Source: Ulvibacterium marinum (lineage in GTDB: Bacteria; Bacteroidota; Bacteroidia; Flavobacteriales; Flavobacteriaceae). Taken from it: a DNA stretch of 64,000 nt. A program made the translations under genes and the position numbers. The notes beneath the pieces were generated by a model. That model worked only from the letters and a program-made list of their open reading frames with translations, had not been told where the DNA came from and did no database searches. Location: contig NZ_RBCJ01000002.1 in NCBI RefSeq assembly GCF_003626755.1, positions 1,178,001 through 1,242,000 of the forward strand. Reading direction: 5' to 3'. Below are positions 9,237 to 17,853 of the stretch, one piece after another (the stretch's first letter is position 1; each line of letters begins with the position of its first letter).

Positions 9237-10519
9237 AAATACTTTTTACCTTATTTATAACAGCCGTACTGGTTTCCTGTGGGCCAAAATCAAAGGAAAA
9301 AGAAGCGGACAAACAAGGAACATTTAGCGGTGTTTTTACGTATGGAAATTTTTCGGACATAATCTCTTTTGAAGTTCAAAGAGATTCGGCTGATTGGAAA
9401 GTGTTTTTTACAAGTCTTGAACAAAATGCCGTTAGGATACCTGCACGACAAGTAGAAATAAATGAAGATTCGATAAACTTCGTACTCCAGAGCGATCGAT
9501 ACACCTACAGTTTTAAAAACAAATGGACGACTAATTTTGATGAACTTTCCGGAACTCTGCTTGTAGATACCCTTAAAACAAAATATGCTCTAAAAAGAGA
9601 CTCCAAAAACAATGGAAACGGATTAACGGCAGAAGAAAAAATTTTCATATCAAATGGATTACAAATTGGTGGAACCCTATGGCAACCCGCCCAATCCAAT
9701 GGAGAGGCCATGGTATTTATTTCTTCTTCCGGTGGGGCGGATCGCAGCGCTTCCAGGGCAGAGGCTATTCATTTTTCCAAAATAGGATATACCACATTTC
9801 ATTATGACAAAAGGGGAACCGGGGTATCCGAAGGAAATTGGCAAGCTGCCACTATGGAGGAACTATTATCCGATGATATCCATGCCATCCAATACTTTTC
9901 AGAACGAACAAGTATCCCATTATCCAAAATCGGAATTAAGGGCAGTAGTCAAGGGAGTGCCAAAATACCTTTTATTCTGAACGATATTCCTGAGCTAAAG
10001 TATGGTATAGTGGTAAGTTGTCCCGGAAGTACGTTGCTTGAAAGTGATTTGAATTACTGGAAAAATAGAAATCATCAGGTTTTTGGAGAAGACTTCGAAA
10101 GCGCGGCCGAGCTACAAGGAAAGGTTTTTGAACACATTGCGGGCAAAATATCCAGAAAAGACTTGGAGAAAGCCCTGAAAAGCAAAAAAAATGAGTCGTG
10201 GTCCGTTGATATCTGGGTGCCCAATTTAGACGAAGTAGAGGTAGATAAAAAGTTGCTATACAGCCCCGTTCCCCATTTTCAGAAAACACAACAACCCTTG
10301 CTAATCATTCAAGGTACTGCAGATGAAATCATTCCCGTTAATAGTCATAAAATCATTGTAGAAGCTTTGGAAGAAGCCCAAAACGACCGCTATGAAATAC
10401 TACTGCTGAAAGACGCCAACCATGCCGTGAACTATGTTGGACAAAGAGATTTTCCATACTGGTCCAAATTACATCCTGAGTATCTACCGTCCGTTGAAAG
10501 GTGGTTAAAAGCACGCTAA
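9233..10519 (+). CDS. Alpha/beta hydrolase lipoprotein
   Basis: A protein of 428 residues with a lipoprotein signal (MKILFTLFITAVLVSC, lipobox Cys at residue 16). After an N-terminal beta-rich domain of about 120 residues comes an alpha/beta hydrolase: HYDKRGTGVSEG is the oxyanion/dipeptide region, GIKGSSQGS holds the nucleophile Ser (GxSxG-like), QGTADEIIPV carries the Asp and DANHAVNY the His. The architecture resembles Bacteroidetes lipoprotein acyl-peptidases or esterases of the S9/DLH group. It overlaps the previous gene by four bases. The substrate is unknown. Confidence 0.8.
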   Translation: MKILFTLFITAVLVSCGPKSKEKEADKQGTFSGVFTYGNFSDIISFEVQRDSADWKVFFTSLEQNAVRIPARQVEINEDSINFVLQSDRYTYSFKNKWTTNFDELSGTLLVDTLKTKYALKRDSKNNGNGLTAEEKIFISNGLQIGGTLWQPAQSNGEAMVFISSSGGADRSASRAEAIHFSKIGYTTFHYDKRGTGVSEGNWQAATMEELLSDDIHAIQYFSERTSIPLSKIGIKGSSQGSAKIPFILNDIPELKYGIVVSCPGSTLLESDLNYWKNRNHQVFGEDFESAAELQGKVFEHIAGKISRKDLEKALKSKKNESWSVDIWVPNLDEVEVDKKLLYSPVPHFQKTQQPLLIIQGTADEIIPVNSHKIIVEALEEAQNDRYEILLLKDANHAVNYVGQRDFPYWSKLHPEYLPSVERWLKAR

Positions 10520-10646
10520 GGCAAATGCAGTCGAAAAAACATTCTTGAGCTTCCTTCAAAGCTTCATAATAAATTTGCAACTTTATGTCCCATCCAAAGA
10601 AGTTGGATCGTCCCACAAATAGATAACAAACAAAATTATAGAAATT

Positions 10647-10994
10647 ATGAATGAATTTATGATGATTTTCAGAACCGAAGATGCTGACAACAAAGCCCCT
10701 ACCCCTGAGGAAATGCAGGAAGTAATGCAAATTTGGCAGGACTGGATCGGTGGAATCGCCGCCCAAGGAAAATTTGTAGCCACCAATGCCCTGGGGACAC
10801 AAGGAAAGACCGTAACCTCGGACGGTGTAATAACGGATGGTCCTTATGCCGAACTTAAGGAAATAGTAGGTGGATATATCATCGTAAAGGCCAATGATCT
10901 GGATGAGGCCTTTAAACTATCCGAAGGATGTCCCATTCTTTCCCTTCCGACCGGAAGAGTTGAAGTGCGGGACGTAATGGTTTTTGATATGTAA
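10647..10994 (+). CDS. YCII-related (DGPF-type) protein
   Basis: A protein of 115 residues, the length of the YCII/DGPF family. It reads MNEFMMIFRTED at the start, has the ITDGPYAELKEIVGGYIIVKAND core, where DGPYAE is the DGPF-type signature, and ends with VEVRDVMVF. These are dimeric ferredoxin-like proteins. The next gene is an ECF sigma factor of the group that is characteristically paired with DGPF proteins, so the two probably form one unit. The biochemical role of the DGPF partner is not established. Confidence 0.85.
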   Translation: MNEFMMIFRTEDADNKAPTPEEMQEVMQIWQDWIGGIAAQGKFVATNALGTQGKTVTSDGVITDGPYAELKEIVGGYIIVKANDLDEAFKLSEGCPILSLPTGRVEVRDVMVFDM

Positions 10995-11120
10995 TTTAAA
11001 ATGTCATTGCGCTAGGGCCGTTAAAAGCTTGGTAAACAAAGTAATCTTTCCGAAAGTTAAAATTACTTCCCAATCTTTTGTGCAATGGTTGGCGCAATGA
11101 CGTTTTATGTTTTTTGATTC

Positions 11121-12359
11121 ATGCCGACCAGAGAACTCATACCTCACCTGTTCCGTACCGAATTCAGTAAAATTGTTTCGGTGCTATGCAAGACCTTTGG
11201 TCTTTCAAACATCCAGCTTGCGGAGGACCTGGTAAGCGAAACCTTTCTAAAGGCTTCCGAAACTTGGGGCATGAAGGGAGTTCCGGATAATCCTACCGGA
11301 TGGTTATACACCGTCGCCAAAAACAAGGCACGTGATACCTTTAAGCGGGAGAAAATATTCCGGGAAAAAATTAAGCCCGAGCTATCACATAAAACCCATG
11401 TTTCCCAGGCTATTGAAATAGACCTGTCCGACTCCAACATTCAGGATAGCCAGCTCAAAATGATGTTCGCCATTTGCAATCCGGTTATATCTTCCGAAGC
11501 TCAAATTGCCATGGCATTACGTATTTTATGTGGGTTCGGGGTGGCCGAAATTGCCGGAGCCTTCTTAAGCAAACCCGAAACCATTAATAAAAGATTGTAT
11601 AGGGCCAAGGAAAAAATTCGTCAGCATCAGATAGATTTGACCATGCCCGATGCCGGTCAATTAAAGAGTCGGTTGCAAAACGTGCTTTTGGTGCTGTATT
11701 TGCTCTTTAATGAAGGCTATTATTCTGTAAGTTCAGAGAAACGTTTACGTAAGGACCTTTGCCTAGAGGCTATGCGTTTAAATTACATGTTGTTGAATTC
11801 CAAGTTGACCAACTTGTCTCAGACCAATGCGCTGATGGCCTTGTTCTGTTTCCATTCCTCAAGGTTCGAGGCTCGAATGGATGAAAAGGGAGTGCAAATC
11901 GTTTATGCGGACCAAGATGAATCCATATGGGACAAGGAGCTTGTTAAGAAGGGGGTATTATTTTTGAGCCGCTCCAGAAATGGGGACGAAATCACCAAAT
12001 ATCATTTAGAAGCCATAATTGCCTATTGGCACACCAGAAGCAAGCTGGACCCAAAAGAAAAATGGGAAAACATTTTGCGAATTTACAATAGGCTATTACA
12101 AATTGAATATTCTCCTATGGCAGCTCTAAATCGGACGTATGCACTGGCCAGGGCCAGAAGTAGGGAGGAGGCTATTGAGGAAGCCCTAAAAATAGATTTG
12201 AAACAAAATCATCTATACCATCTGTTGCTGGCCGAACTCTACTCGGGTTCCGATAGTGATAAGCAAAGGAATCACTTGCAAAGGGCGGCAGCCCTAAAAA
12301 CTACGGAAAACGAACGGAAGTGGATTCTTAAAAAATTGGAGAGTATTCGCAAGGGATAA
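11121..12359 (+). CDS. ECF42-type RNA polymerase sigma factor with C-terminal extension (DUF6596)
   Basis: A protein of 412 residues, much longer than a normal ECF sigma factor. Region 2 is at residues 1-80 (LAEDLVSETFLKASETWGMKGVPDNPTGWLYTVAKNKARD, split here by normal wording) and region 4 at about 120-175 (CGFGVAEIAGAFLSKPETINKRLYRAKEKI). The remainder is the helical TPR-like extension of the ECF42 group, with LFNEGYYSVSSEKRLRKDLC and LNRTYALARARSREEAI. In this group no anti-sigma factor is encoded nearby and the C-terminal domain is thought to control activity. The YCII gene upstream is the conserved partner. A TfoX-like gene follows after 37 bases. Confidence 0.9.
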   Translation: MPTRELIPHLFRTEFSKIVSVLCKTFGLSNIQLAEDLVSETFLKASETWGMKGVPDNPTGWLYTVAKNKARDTFKREKIFREKIKPELSHKTHVSQAIEIDLSDSNIQDSQLKMMFAICNPVISSEAQIAMALRILCGFGVAEIAGAFLSKPETINKRLYRAKEKIRQHQIDLTMPDAGQLKSRLQNVLLVLYLLFNEGYYSVSSEKRLRKDLCLEAMRLNYMLLNSKLTNLSQTNALMALFCFHSSRFEARMDEKGVQIVYADQDESIWDKELVKKGVLFLSRSRNGDEITKYHLEAIIAYWHTRSKLDPKEKWENILRIYNRLLQIEYSPMAALNRTYALARARSREEAIEEALKIDLKQNHLYHLLLAELYSGSDSDKQRNHLQRAAALKTTENERKWILKKLESIRKG

Positions 12360-12396
12360 GATTAAGAAAATGGAATAACCTAAAATAGATAATATC

Positions 12397-12768
12397 ATGG
12401 CTTATGACGAATTTTTGGCCGATCGGGCCCGGCTGGTCCTAAAACAGAAATCGGTCTATTTTGAGGAAAAGAAAATGATGGGCGGCTTATGTTTTATGGT
12501 CGACGATAAAATGTGCTTTGGTTTGGATACCGACAAAAAAACTGGCACACCCCGATTGATGTGCCGGGTAGGAGAACAGAACTACGAATTGGCGCTGCAA
12601 AAACAGCATTGTCGCCAGATGGACTTTACCGGACGCATTATGAAAGGCTACGTATACATTTCGGCAGAAGGTATCGATACAGACCATGAATTAGATTATT
12701 GGATCCAACTATGTTTGGATTTTAATCCATTGGCCAAAAGCAGTAAAAAAAGGGCTAAAAAGAAATAG
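12397..12768 (+). CDS. TfoX/Sxy N-terminal domain protein
   Basis: A protein of 123 residues with the TfoX N-terminal domain: MAYDEFLADRARLVL, EEKKMMGGLCFMVDDKMCFG and YVYISAEGIDTDHELDYWI. The KxMFGGxxF-like patch (KKMMGGLCF) is the family hallmark. It lacks the C-terminal domain of enterobacterial Sxy and ends with a lysine-rich tail. The single-domain form is frequent beside YCII and ECF genes in Bacteroidetes. It is unlikely to act as a competence regulator here; the function is unknown. Confidence 0.8.
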   Translation: MAYDEFLADRARLVLKQKSVYFEEKKMMGGLCFMVDDKMCFGLDTDKKTGTPRLMCRVGEQNYELALQKQHCRQMDFTGRIMKGYVYISAEGIDTDHELDYWIQLCLDFNPLAKSSKKRAKKK

Positions 12769-12889
12769 GTACCAACTTATCTTGGGTGACGGTCGTCTTG
12801 CTAGCTATCAATTCAATCATGCTCCCATTATTACAAAGGCTATTTTTGAGTTCACTGAACGGTAAGAAAAGTGGTTTTTATTTTTATAT

Positions 12890-12904
12890 CTCATTAAAAA
12901 TGAG
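12890..12904. repeat. Short perfect inverted repeat upstream of the DoxX gene
   Basis: CTCATT-AAA-AATGAG is a perfect 6-3-6 inverted repeat about 56 bases upstream of the DoxX start. It could be an operator or chance in an AT-rich region. Confidence 0.35.
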
Positions 12905-12959
12905 TATCTTATAATTCTACAACCCTGCCTTATCCGAGGGCAGACAACAACTTTTCGCC

Positions 12960-13382
12960 ATGGGAACGATTAAAACCTTAAACAAATGGGCGAATGCCCA
13001 TACCTATTATCCACTTGATCTTTTACGTGTTGCCTTGGGAGTTTTCCTTTTTATGAAAGGCATCGATTTCATGTCCAACCTTCAACAAATGGAAGAAGTT
13101 ATTAAACCTTTTGAAAACATGCCCGGAGGTATGCTCATATTACATTATGTTGCCCCGGCACATTTTGTCGGGGGCTTCTTGATTGTGGTGGGGCTGCTCA
13201 CCCGATGGGCAGTCATTGCCCAGTTGCCTATTTTGATCGGGGCCATATTGGTTAACTTTTTAGGGGAAATGAACGGGACAAACCTTATTTTGGCTTCCAT
13301 TGTCCTATTGGTTTGCTTGTTTTTTGTCTTTTATGGTTCTGGCAAACATTCCGCGGATTATTATTTAAAAATGCAGAAGTGA
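12960..13382 (+). CDS. DoxX family membrane protein
   Basis: A protein of 140 residues with four transmembrane segments (YPLDLLRVALGVFLFMKGIDF; MLILHYVAPAHFVGGFLIVVG; WAVIAQLPILIGAILVNFL; LILASIVLLVCLFFVFYG). The DLLRVALGxFLFxKG start fits DoxX/DoxD-like proteins. Members have been linked to thiosulfate/quinone redox and to membrane redox complexes, but the family is broad. It stands alone, convergent with the TonB receptor, with only 23 bases between the stops and no obvious terminator hairpin. Confidence 0.8.
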   Translation: MGTIKTLNKWANAHTYYPLDLLRVALGVFLFMKGIDFMSNLQQMEEVIKPFENMPGGMLILHYVAPAHFVGGFLIVVGLLTRWAVIAQLPILIGAILVNFLGEMNGTNLILASIVLLVCLFFVFYGSGKHSADYYLKMQK

Positions 13383-13405
13383 ATTGACTTTGTTTTCGTA
13401 GAGGG

Positions 13406-15568
13406 CTACAGATTGTCTAGTTGATTGCTTTTTTTATCTGTGCTTATAGTCCAAAAGAAACCTACAAAAAAGAAAGTATCTGCCGGCGGGCGAATGGTAC
13501 GTCGATCAAAAATACCATCTATGTTTGGCGTATCTGCATATTGGTATCCATTAATATTATTGAACCCCAATACATTATTTACCGAAAAATAAAGGATTTT
13601 CTGTTGTGAGATCAAATAGGCCCAATTGAAGCTAAGGTTATTGAATGCCTTGGTTTTTTCACCCATGAATTCTGGGGTGTTCGGGTTATCATACGGACGA
13701 CCGGAGGCATGCGTATAGGAAAATCCAACTTGGGAACGCCATTTATCTACCCAATATTTGGTCACCACTGAGAAATTGTGTTTGGCCGCAAAATTTGGTG
13801 TTGCTCTTTCAGGGAAATTTTGAAAGTCCCTTTCGGTATCCAAGTAAGAATAGGAAATCCAATAATCCAAATATTTTACGCTTTTGTTATCTCTCCAAAA
13901 CACATCCAATCCTGCTGCGTATCCCTTCCCTTGGTTGTTGAAACTGGAATTGAATCGGGCAAGCTCCGTATCAAACTTTACCAAATTGTCATAATCCTTA
14001 TAAAAAGCCTCGGCCCTAAAGGTTTTTCCATCACCCAAATATTGATAGTTTAGGATATAATGCGAGGTCTTTTCGGTCAAAAGTTCTTGATCAAATCGTA
14101 AATAATCCGCTATTGGATTCTGGTAAAAATCGCCATAGGCCAATGAGAATTGTCCTTTTTCACTGCTTTTGTAGGCCAATGAAAGCCGTGGGGCCATGTT
14201 AAAGTCGTTCAATACATCGGAATATTCGGCCCGTGCCCCTAATTTCAAGGCAAAACGATTGCTAAAGAAAATATCGGCCTCAGAGAATACGGCTGCCAGA
14301 TTATCGGAATAACCACTAGTAAAAACAAAGTCATCCTGCCCGGTAAAGGTATCTTCATAGTCGGTCAAAAAGTACTCCGTTCCAAAATTCAATTGAAATT
14401 TTGAACTGAAGTTTTTCTTCAATTTCAGTTTTATGTGAGAGGCCGTTTCCTTGGTATCGATATCGTCATCAATTATACCAATTGCATTGGTGTCCCATGA
14501 GATACTGGCTCCCGTGGATAGCGTCCATGCATTATCAAAAAAATGTTTGTAGGTACTATTAAAATACAAGTTGTTGTTTCGAAGGCGAAAACGAACAAAA
14601 TCCTCAAAATTGATATCTTCCTGATCTATGTCCAAATTGGCATGGTTAAATCCGGTATAGAGCTTAAAAATGCTGTTCTCCCCTTTACTTCTAAAAACGG
14701 CCTCCCCGGACAAGGAGGTATACGGATTGTTCCATCGAACCCCTTGATTGTCCGGAATAAGGGCTTGATAAGGCGATAGATTAATATAGGAGGTATTGAT
14801 ACTCAAGGATTCATCGCCCCAAATTTCGGTATGACCTAATCCTCCGCCAACGGACATAACTGCAATGTCCGTCTTTTCCTGATCGGGTACATCCGTAGTA
14901 TTGAGGAGCAATACACTGGAAAGCGCCTGACCGTATTCAGCGGAGTATCCACCGGTACTAAACGTAATCCCTTTGAACAAAAAGGGTGAAAATCGACCCC
15001 TGGTCGGTACATTGTTGGCAGTAGCATTGAAGGGTTGAAACACCCGAAGTCCATCAATGAAAACCTGTGTCTCGTTTGCCGATCCTCCTCGGACGAACAA
15101 ACGGCCATCCTCATTGACGGTGGATGTTCCCGGCAAAGTTTGCAAAGCTCCCACAAAATCCCCTGCAGCACCGGCCGTTGTAACGATATCCAAGGGTTTT
15201 AATACCGATACCTTGGAGTTATCACCGGCCTCAAAAGTACCGGCAGTAAGGGTAACTCCGGTTAATTGGTTAATAGCTTCCTGCAATGTAACTTTCAAAT
15301 CTTGAAAGTAGGAGATATCGGCAGCTTGCATAAAAGTTTCATAGCCAATTATGGAAATAATGAGATTATGGGTCCCAGTTTCGGTGGTTTCGAAATTAAA
15401 TTCTCCACTTTCGTTGGTGGAAGCACCATCATAGGTGCCTTCCAAATACACATTGGCTCCAGTAATGGGCTGATTCCTATTGTCTATCACTGTTCCAGAA
15501 ACGATAGTCTGGGCGGGAAGCAAGGTGGAGAAAATAAATACGGTGATTAGAATTAGTTGTTTCATCAT
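13406..15568 (-). CDS. TonB-dependent outer membrane receptor
   Basis: A protein of 720 residues with a signal peptide (MMKQLILITVFIFSTLLPAQ), a CarboxypepD_reg-like domain (residues about 22-95, SGTVIDNRNQPITGANVYLEGT), a plug domain (about 110-215, FVRGGSANETQVFIDGLRVFQPF) and a C-terminal beta barrel ending in VGFFWTIS plus a short tail. The barrel is short for the family (the SusC type is about 1000 residues), and no SusD gene is adjacent, so an iron-chelate or small ligand is more likely than a glycan. Two ATG codons stand in tandem at the start. Confidence 0.85.
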   Translation of the reverse strand: MMKQLILITVFIFSTLLPAQTIVSGTVIDNRNQPITGANVYLEGTYDGASTNESGEFNFETTETGTHNLIISIIGYETFMQAADISYFQDLKVTLQEAINQLTGVTLTAGTFEAGDNSKVSVLKPLDIVTTAGAAGDFVGALQTLPGTSTVNEDGRLFVRGGSANETQVFIDGLRVFQPFNATANNVPTRGRFSPFLFKGITFSTGGYSAEYGQALSSVLLLNTTDVPDQEKTDIAVMSVGGGLGHTEIWGDESLSINTSYINLSPYQALIPDNQGVRWNNPYTSLSGEAVFRSKGENSIFKLYTGFNHANLDIDQEDINFEDFVRFRLRNNNLYFNSTYKHFFDNAWTLSTGASISWDTNAIGIIDDDIDTKETASHIKLKLKKNFSSKFQLNFGTEYFLTDYEDTFTGQDDFVFTSGYSDNLAAVFSEADIFFSNRFALKLGARAEYSDVLNDFNMAPRLSLAYKSSEKGQFSLAYGDFYQNPIADYLRFDQELLTEKTSHYILNYQYLGDGKTFRAEAFYKDYDNLVKFDTELARFNSSFNNQGKGYAAGLDVFWRDNKSVKYLDYWISYSYLDTERDFQNFPERATPNFAAKHNFSVVTKYWVDKWRSQVGFSYTHASGRPYDNPNTPEFMGEKTKAFNNLSFNWAYLISQQKILYFSVNNVLGFNNINGYQYADTPNIDGIFDRRTIRPPADTFFFVGFFWTISTDKKSNQLDNL

Positions 15569-15743
15569 TTAGGATTTGATGAAACAAAATTGGGAAGGCA
15601 TAACAGGCTTTCCCAAACCCTTTTACCGAACCGTTGGTTTTAAGGAGTGGAATGAAAATTAAAAATCAAGAAACAGTTCAGTAGTAGAAATTGACAATTC
15701 AGTATTGCCGATTTCAAATTGAAGTAATCAAAGTATTATGTAA

Positions 15744-15767
15744 AACCTCCCCTTTGAAGAGGAGGTT
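15744..15767 (-). terminator. Rho-independent terminator of dps
   Basis: AACCTCC and GGAGGTT form a 7-bp perfect stem with a 10-base loop, followed on the minus strand by a T-rich run. It lies 47 bases beyond the dps stop codon in the direction of transcription. Confidence 0.7.
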
Positions 15768-15813
15768 CTATTGTTTTCGAATTAACCTTTGGTTATAAGA
15801 CTCCGGGTTAAAG

Positions 15814-16293
15814 CTATATTTCCTCTGCCAACCAGGCCTTCATCATCCAGACCGTTTTTTCCTGTTCTGTAATAAAATCACTCATCATGGCATTTGTGCC
15901 TTCGTCGTTGGCTTCGTCCGAAGCATTAAGAATCCTTCTTTCAATGATAAGCAATTCCTTAAGGGAGTCAACTATGAGTCGAATGGCTTCCTCGTCCTTT
16001 GAAACGTTCTTGCCTACGGGAACCTTGGAATTGGCAATATAATCCTCAAAGGTATGCTGTGGAATTCCACCCAGCGTCAAAACCCGTTCGGCAATCATAT
16101 CTACCTTTGCATTTGCATCCGTATACAACTCCTCAAATTTTACGTGAAGATCAAAAAAGCCTTTTCCTTTTACGTTCCAATGTATCCCTCTAAGGTTTTG
16201 ATAATATCGTTGAAAATTGGCTAATAAGGTGTTAAGGTCATTACTTAACTCTTTTGATTTATCGGCATTTAGCCCAATACTATTTAGTTTCAT
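15814..16293 (-). CDS. dps: Dps-family ferritin-like DNA protection protein
   Basis: A protein of 159 residues, normal for Dps. The ferroxidase-site ligands are recognisable: His in GIHWNVKGKGFFDLH, then the second His of FFDLHVKFEELYTD and the downstream Asp/Glu. Dps forms a dodecamer that oxidises and stores Fe(II) with peroxide and shields DNA. It is divergent from an OxyR-type LysR gene, the usual arrangement for peroxide control. On the minus strand TAATTTTA at 16318-16325 is a plausible -7 element, 25 bases from the start. Confidence 0.92.
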   Translation of the reverse strand: MKLNSIGLNADKSKELSNDLNTLLANFQRYYQNLRGIHWNVKGKGFFDLHVKFEELYTDANAKVDMIAERVLTLGGIPQHTFEDYIANSKVPVGKNVSKDEEAIRLIVDSLKELLIIERRILNASDEANDEGTNAMMSDFITEQEKTVWMMKAWLAEEI

Positions 16294-16370
16294 ATTTCTA
16301 CGTTTTTTAATTTAGTATAAAATTAATATATAAAAAATAGTCGTTAGCATAGATTTTATCAATAGTTTTT

Positions 16371-16393
16371 ATAATTTTATGTCATAAAATTAT
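16371..16393. promoter_or_regulatory. Perfect palindrome in the dps-oxyR divergent promoter region
   Basis: ATAATTTTAT-GTC-ATAAAATTAT is a perfect 10-3-10 inverted repeat only 5 bases before the LysR start. It contains a TAATTTTA -7-like element for the LysR gene (16372-16379), so a bound protein would occlude it. LysR-type regulators commonly autorepress from such sites. The flanking ATAG at 16362-16365 is compatible with an OxyR-type ATAG spacing but is not proof. Confidence 0.55.
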
Positions 16394-16398
16394 AGCCC

Positions 16399-17337
16399 AT
16401 GACTATTACCCAATTACAGTATGTTCTGGCAGTTGCCGAGTATCAGAATTTCACCTTGGCCGCCGAAAAAAGCTTTGTTACCCAACCCACTTTAAGTATG
16501 CAGGTACAGAAGTTGGAGGATGAACTGGATGTATTGATATTTGACCGTAAGAAAAAGCCCATCTCTATTACGGAGGTTGGTAAAAAAATCGTGGCCCAGG
16601 CCAAGAACATTGTTAACGAGGCCGAGAGGATAAGGGATATTGTTGATCAGGAAAAGGGCTTTATCGGGGGAGATTTTATCTTGGGCATTATTCCCACTAT
16701 TATGCCCACACTTTTGCCCATGTTTCTTAAGACTTTTATCAACAAGTATACTAAAGTAAATCTTATTATTCGGGAGCAAAGTACGGAACAACTTATCCAA
16801 AACATCCAGGATGGCCATTTGGACGCGGGAATTGCCGCAACACCCTTAAAAAGTGAATTCATACAAGAGCGACCCTTATATTATGAACCTTTTGTGGGCT
16901 ACATACCCAAAAACCATAGATTGGCCAAGGCAAAAAAAATAAATCCCGAAGACTTGGATATTTCGGATGTGCTTTTGTTAAAGGATGGTCATTGTTTCCG
17001 GGATGGGGTCATAAACCTATGCAATGCCCCAAAAAGTTTTACGGACGAACATTTTCAACTGCAAAGTGGTAGTTTCGAGACCTTGATAAACCTCTCCAAT
17101 GAAGGGTTGGGGATGACGCTTCTGCCCTATTTGAATACCTTGGAACTGGATGAAAAGAAAAAACAAAATCTTAAATATTTCGACAATCCGCCACCGGCAA
17201 GGGAGGTGAGTCTAATCTATCACAAAAATGAACTCAAAATCCAGATTACCGAAGCTATTCGCGATGTAATTTCCGGTATCGTTAGGGGGGCTATTGCGTT
17301 TCAGGACGTGAAAATTATAAGTCCTTTGAACAAATAG
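16399..17337 (+). CDS. oxyR: OxyR-type LysR transcriptional regulator
   Basis: A protein of 312 residues. The N-terminal HTH is MTITQLQYVLAVAEYQNFTLAAEKSFVTQPTLSMQVQKLE with the usual LysR signature. The effector domain carries LLKDGHCFRDGVINLC, matching the redox-active segment of OxyR, with cysteines corresponding to the peroxidatic C199 (in GHCFRD) and the resolving C208 (in NLC). This pair makes OxyR a much better call than a generic LysR. It is divergent from dps, a classical OxyR target. OxyR senses H2O2 by disulfide formation and activates peroxide defence genes. Confidence 0.9.
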   Translation: MTITQLQYVLAVAEYQNFTLAAEKSFVTQPTLSMQVQKLEDELDVLIFDRKKKPISITEVGKKIVAQAKNIVNEAERIRDIVDQEKGFIGGDFILGIIPTIMPTLLPMFLKTFINKYTKVNLIIREQSTEQLIQNIQDGHLDAGIAATPLKSEFIQERPLYYEPFVGYIPKNHRLAKAKKINPEDLDISDVLLLKDGHCFRDGVINLCNAPKSFTDEHFQLQSGSFETLINLSNEGLGMTLLPYLNTLELDEKKKQNLKYFDNPPPAREVSLIYHKNELKIQITEAIRDVISGIVRGAIAFQDVKIISPLNK

Positions 17338-17484
17338 CCTATTTATCCTTTATATCTGTACAAACAAGCTCCTATAAATACGGAATTATCTTTACAAGAA
17401 AACTGCGTATAGAATAAGAATCCTTTAAAGAAGTTTCTTTTTTGTAGAAGATGAAAAATTGCGGTAAGGTTGCTGGGAATTAAA

Positions 17485-17507
17485 AAAACCACCTGAAAGG
17501 TGGTTTT
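17485..17507 (-). terminator. Rho-independent terminator of the 65-aa protein gene
   Basis: AAAACCACCT-GAA-AGGTGGTTTT is a perfect 10-bp stem with a 3-base loop. Read on the minus strand it is followed by a T-run, and it begins 4 bases after the stop codon of the small gene. Confidence 0.85.
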
Positions 17508-17510
17508 GAA

Positions 17511-17708
17511 TTATGCTCTTAGATAAAGTAGCCCTTCTTGAAGCTCGGGCTTATCCGTTACAAATTGTTTTAACCAGAGTTTTAGTTCCTCAATTTCCTC
17601 GGGCAGTAATCTGGTGACTGCCTTTTTTAACTCCTTGAGGAAGAGTTTCGCATCAAAACTAACCTTTCTGAGTACAGTTTTAGAGTACTCCAGCATAGCT
17701 CTTGCCAT
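17511..17708 (-). CDS. Small helical protein, 65 aa
   Basis: No named family recognised. The protein (MARAMLEYSKTVLRKVSFDA...) is predicted to be helical, rich in Lys, Leu and Glu, with no signal peptide or membrane segment. The YSKTVLRKVSFDAKLFLKEL core followed by a LLPEEIEELKLWL helix is reminiscent of small conserved hypothetical proteins of Flavobacteriia. A strong dedicated terminator immediately follows the stop, which supports a real, monocistronic gene despite its size. Confidence 0.7.
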   Translation of the reverse strand: MARAMLEYSKTVLRKVSFDAKLFLKELKKAVTRLLPEEIEELKLWLKQFVTDKPELQEGLLYLRA

Positions 17709-17853
17709 ATTCCTAAATGTTTTTAGAGATTAGATCGTATTCTCAAATTTAACAAGAAAAGTGAGGTTTTTATTGTACAGTGCAGTTAAAAATTAGATAA
17801 TTTCTTGTTAAAACAGTATAGACGATCCATTTTGCATAATATCCTTATCTTGG

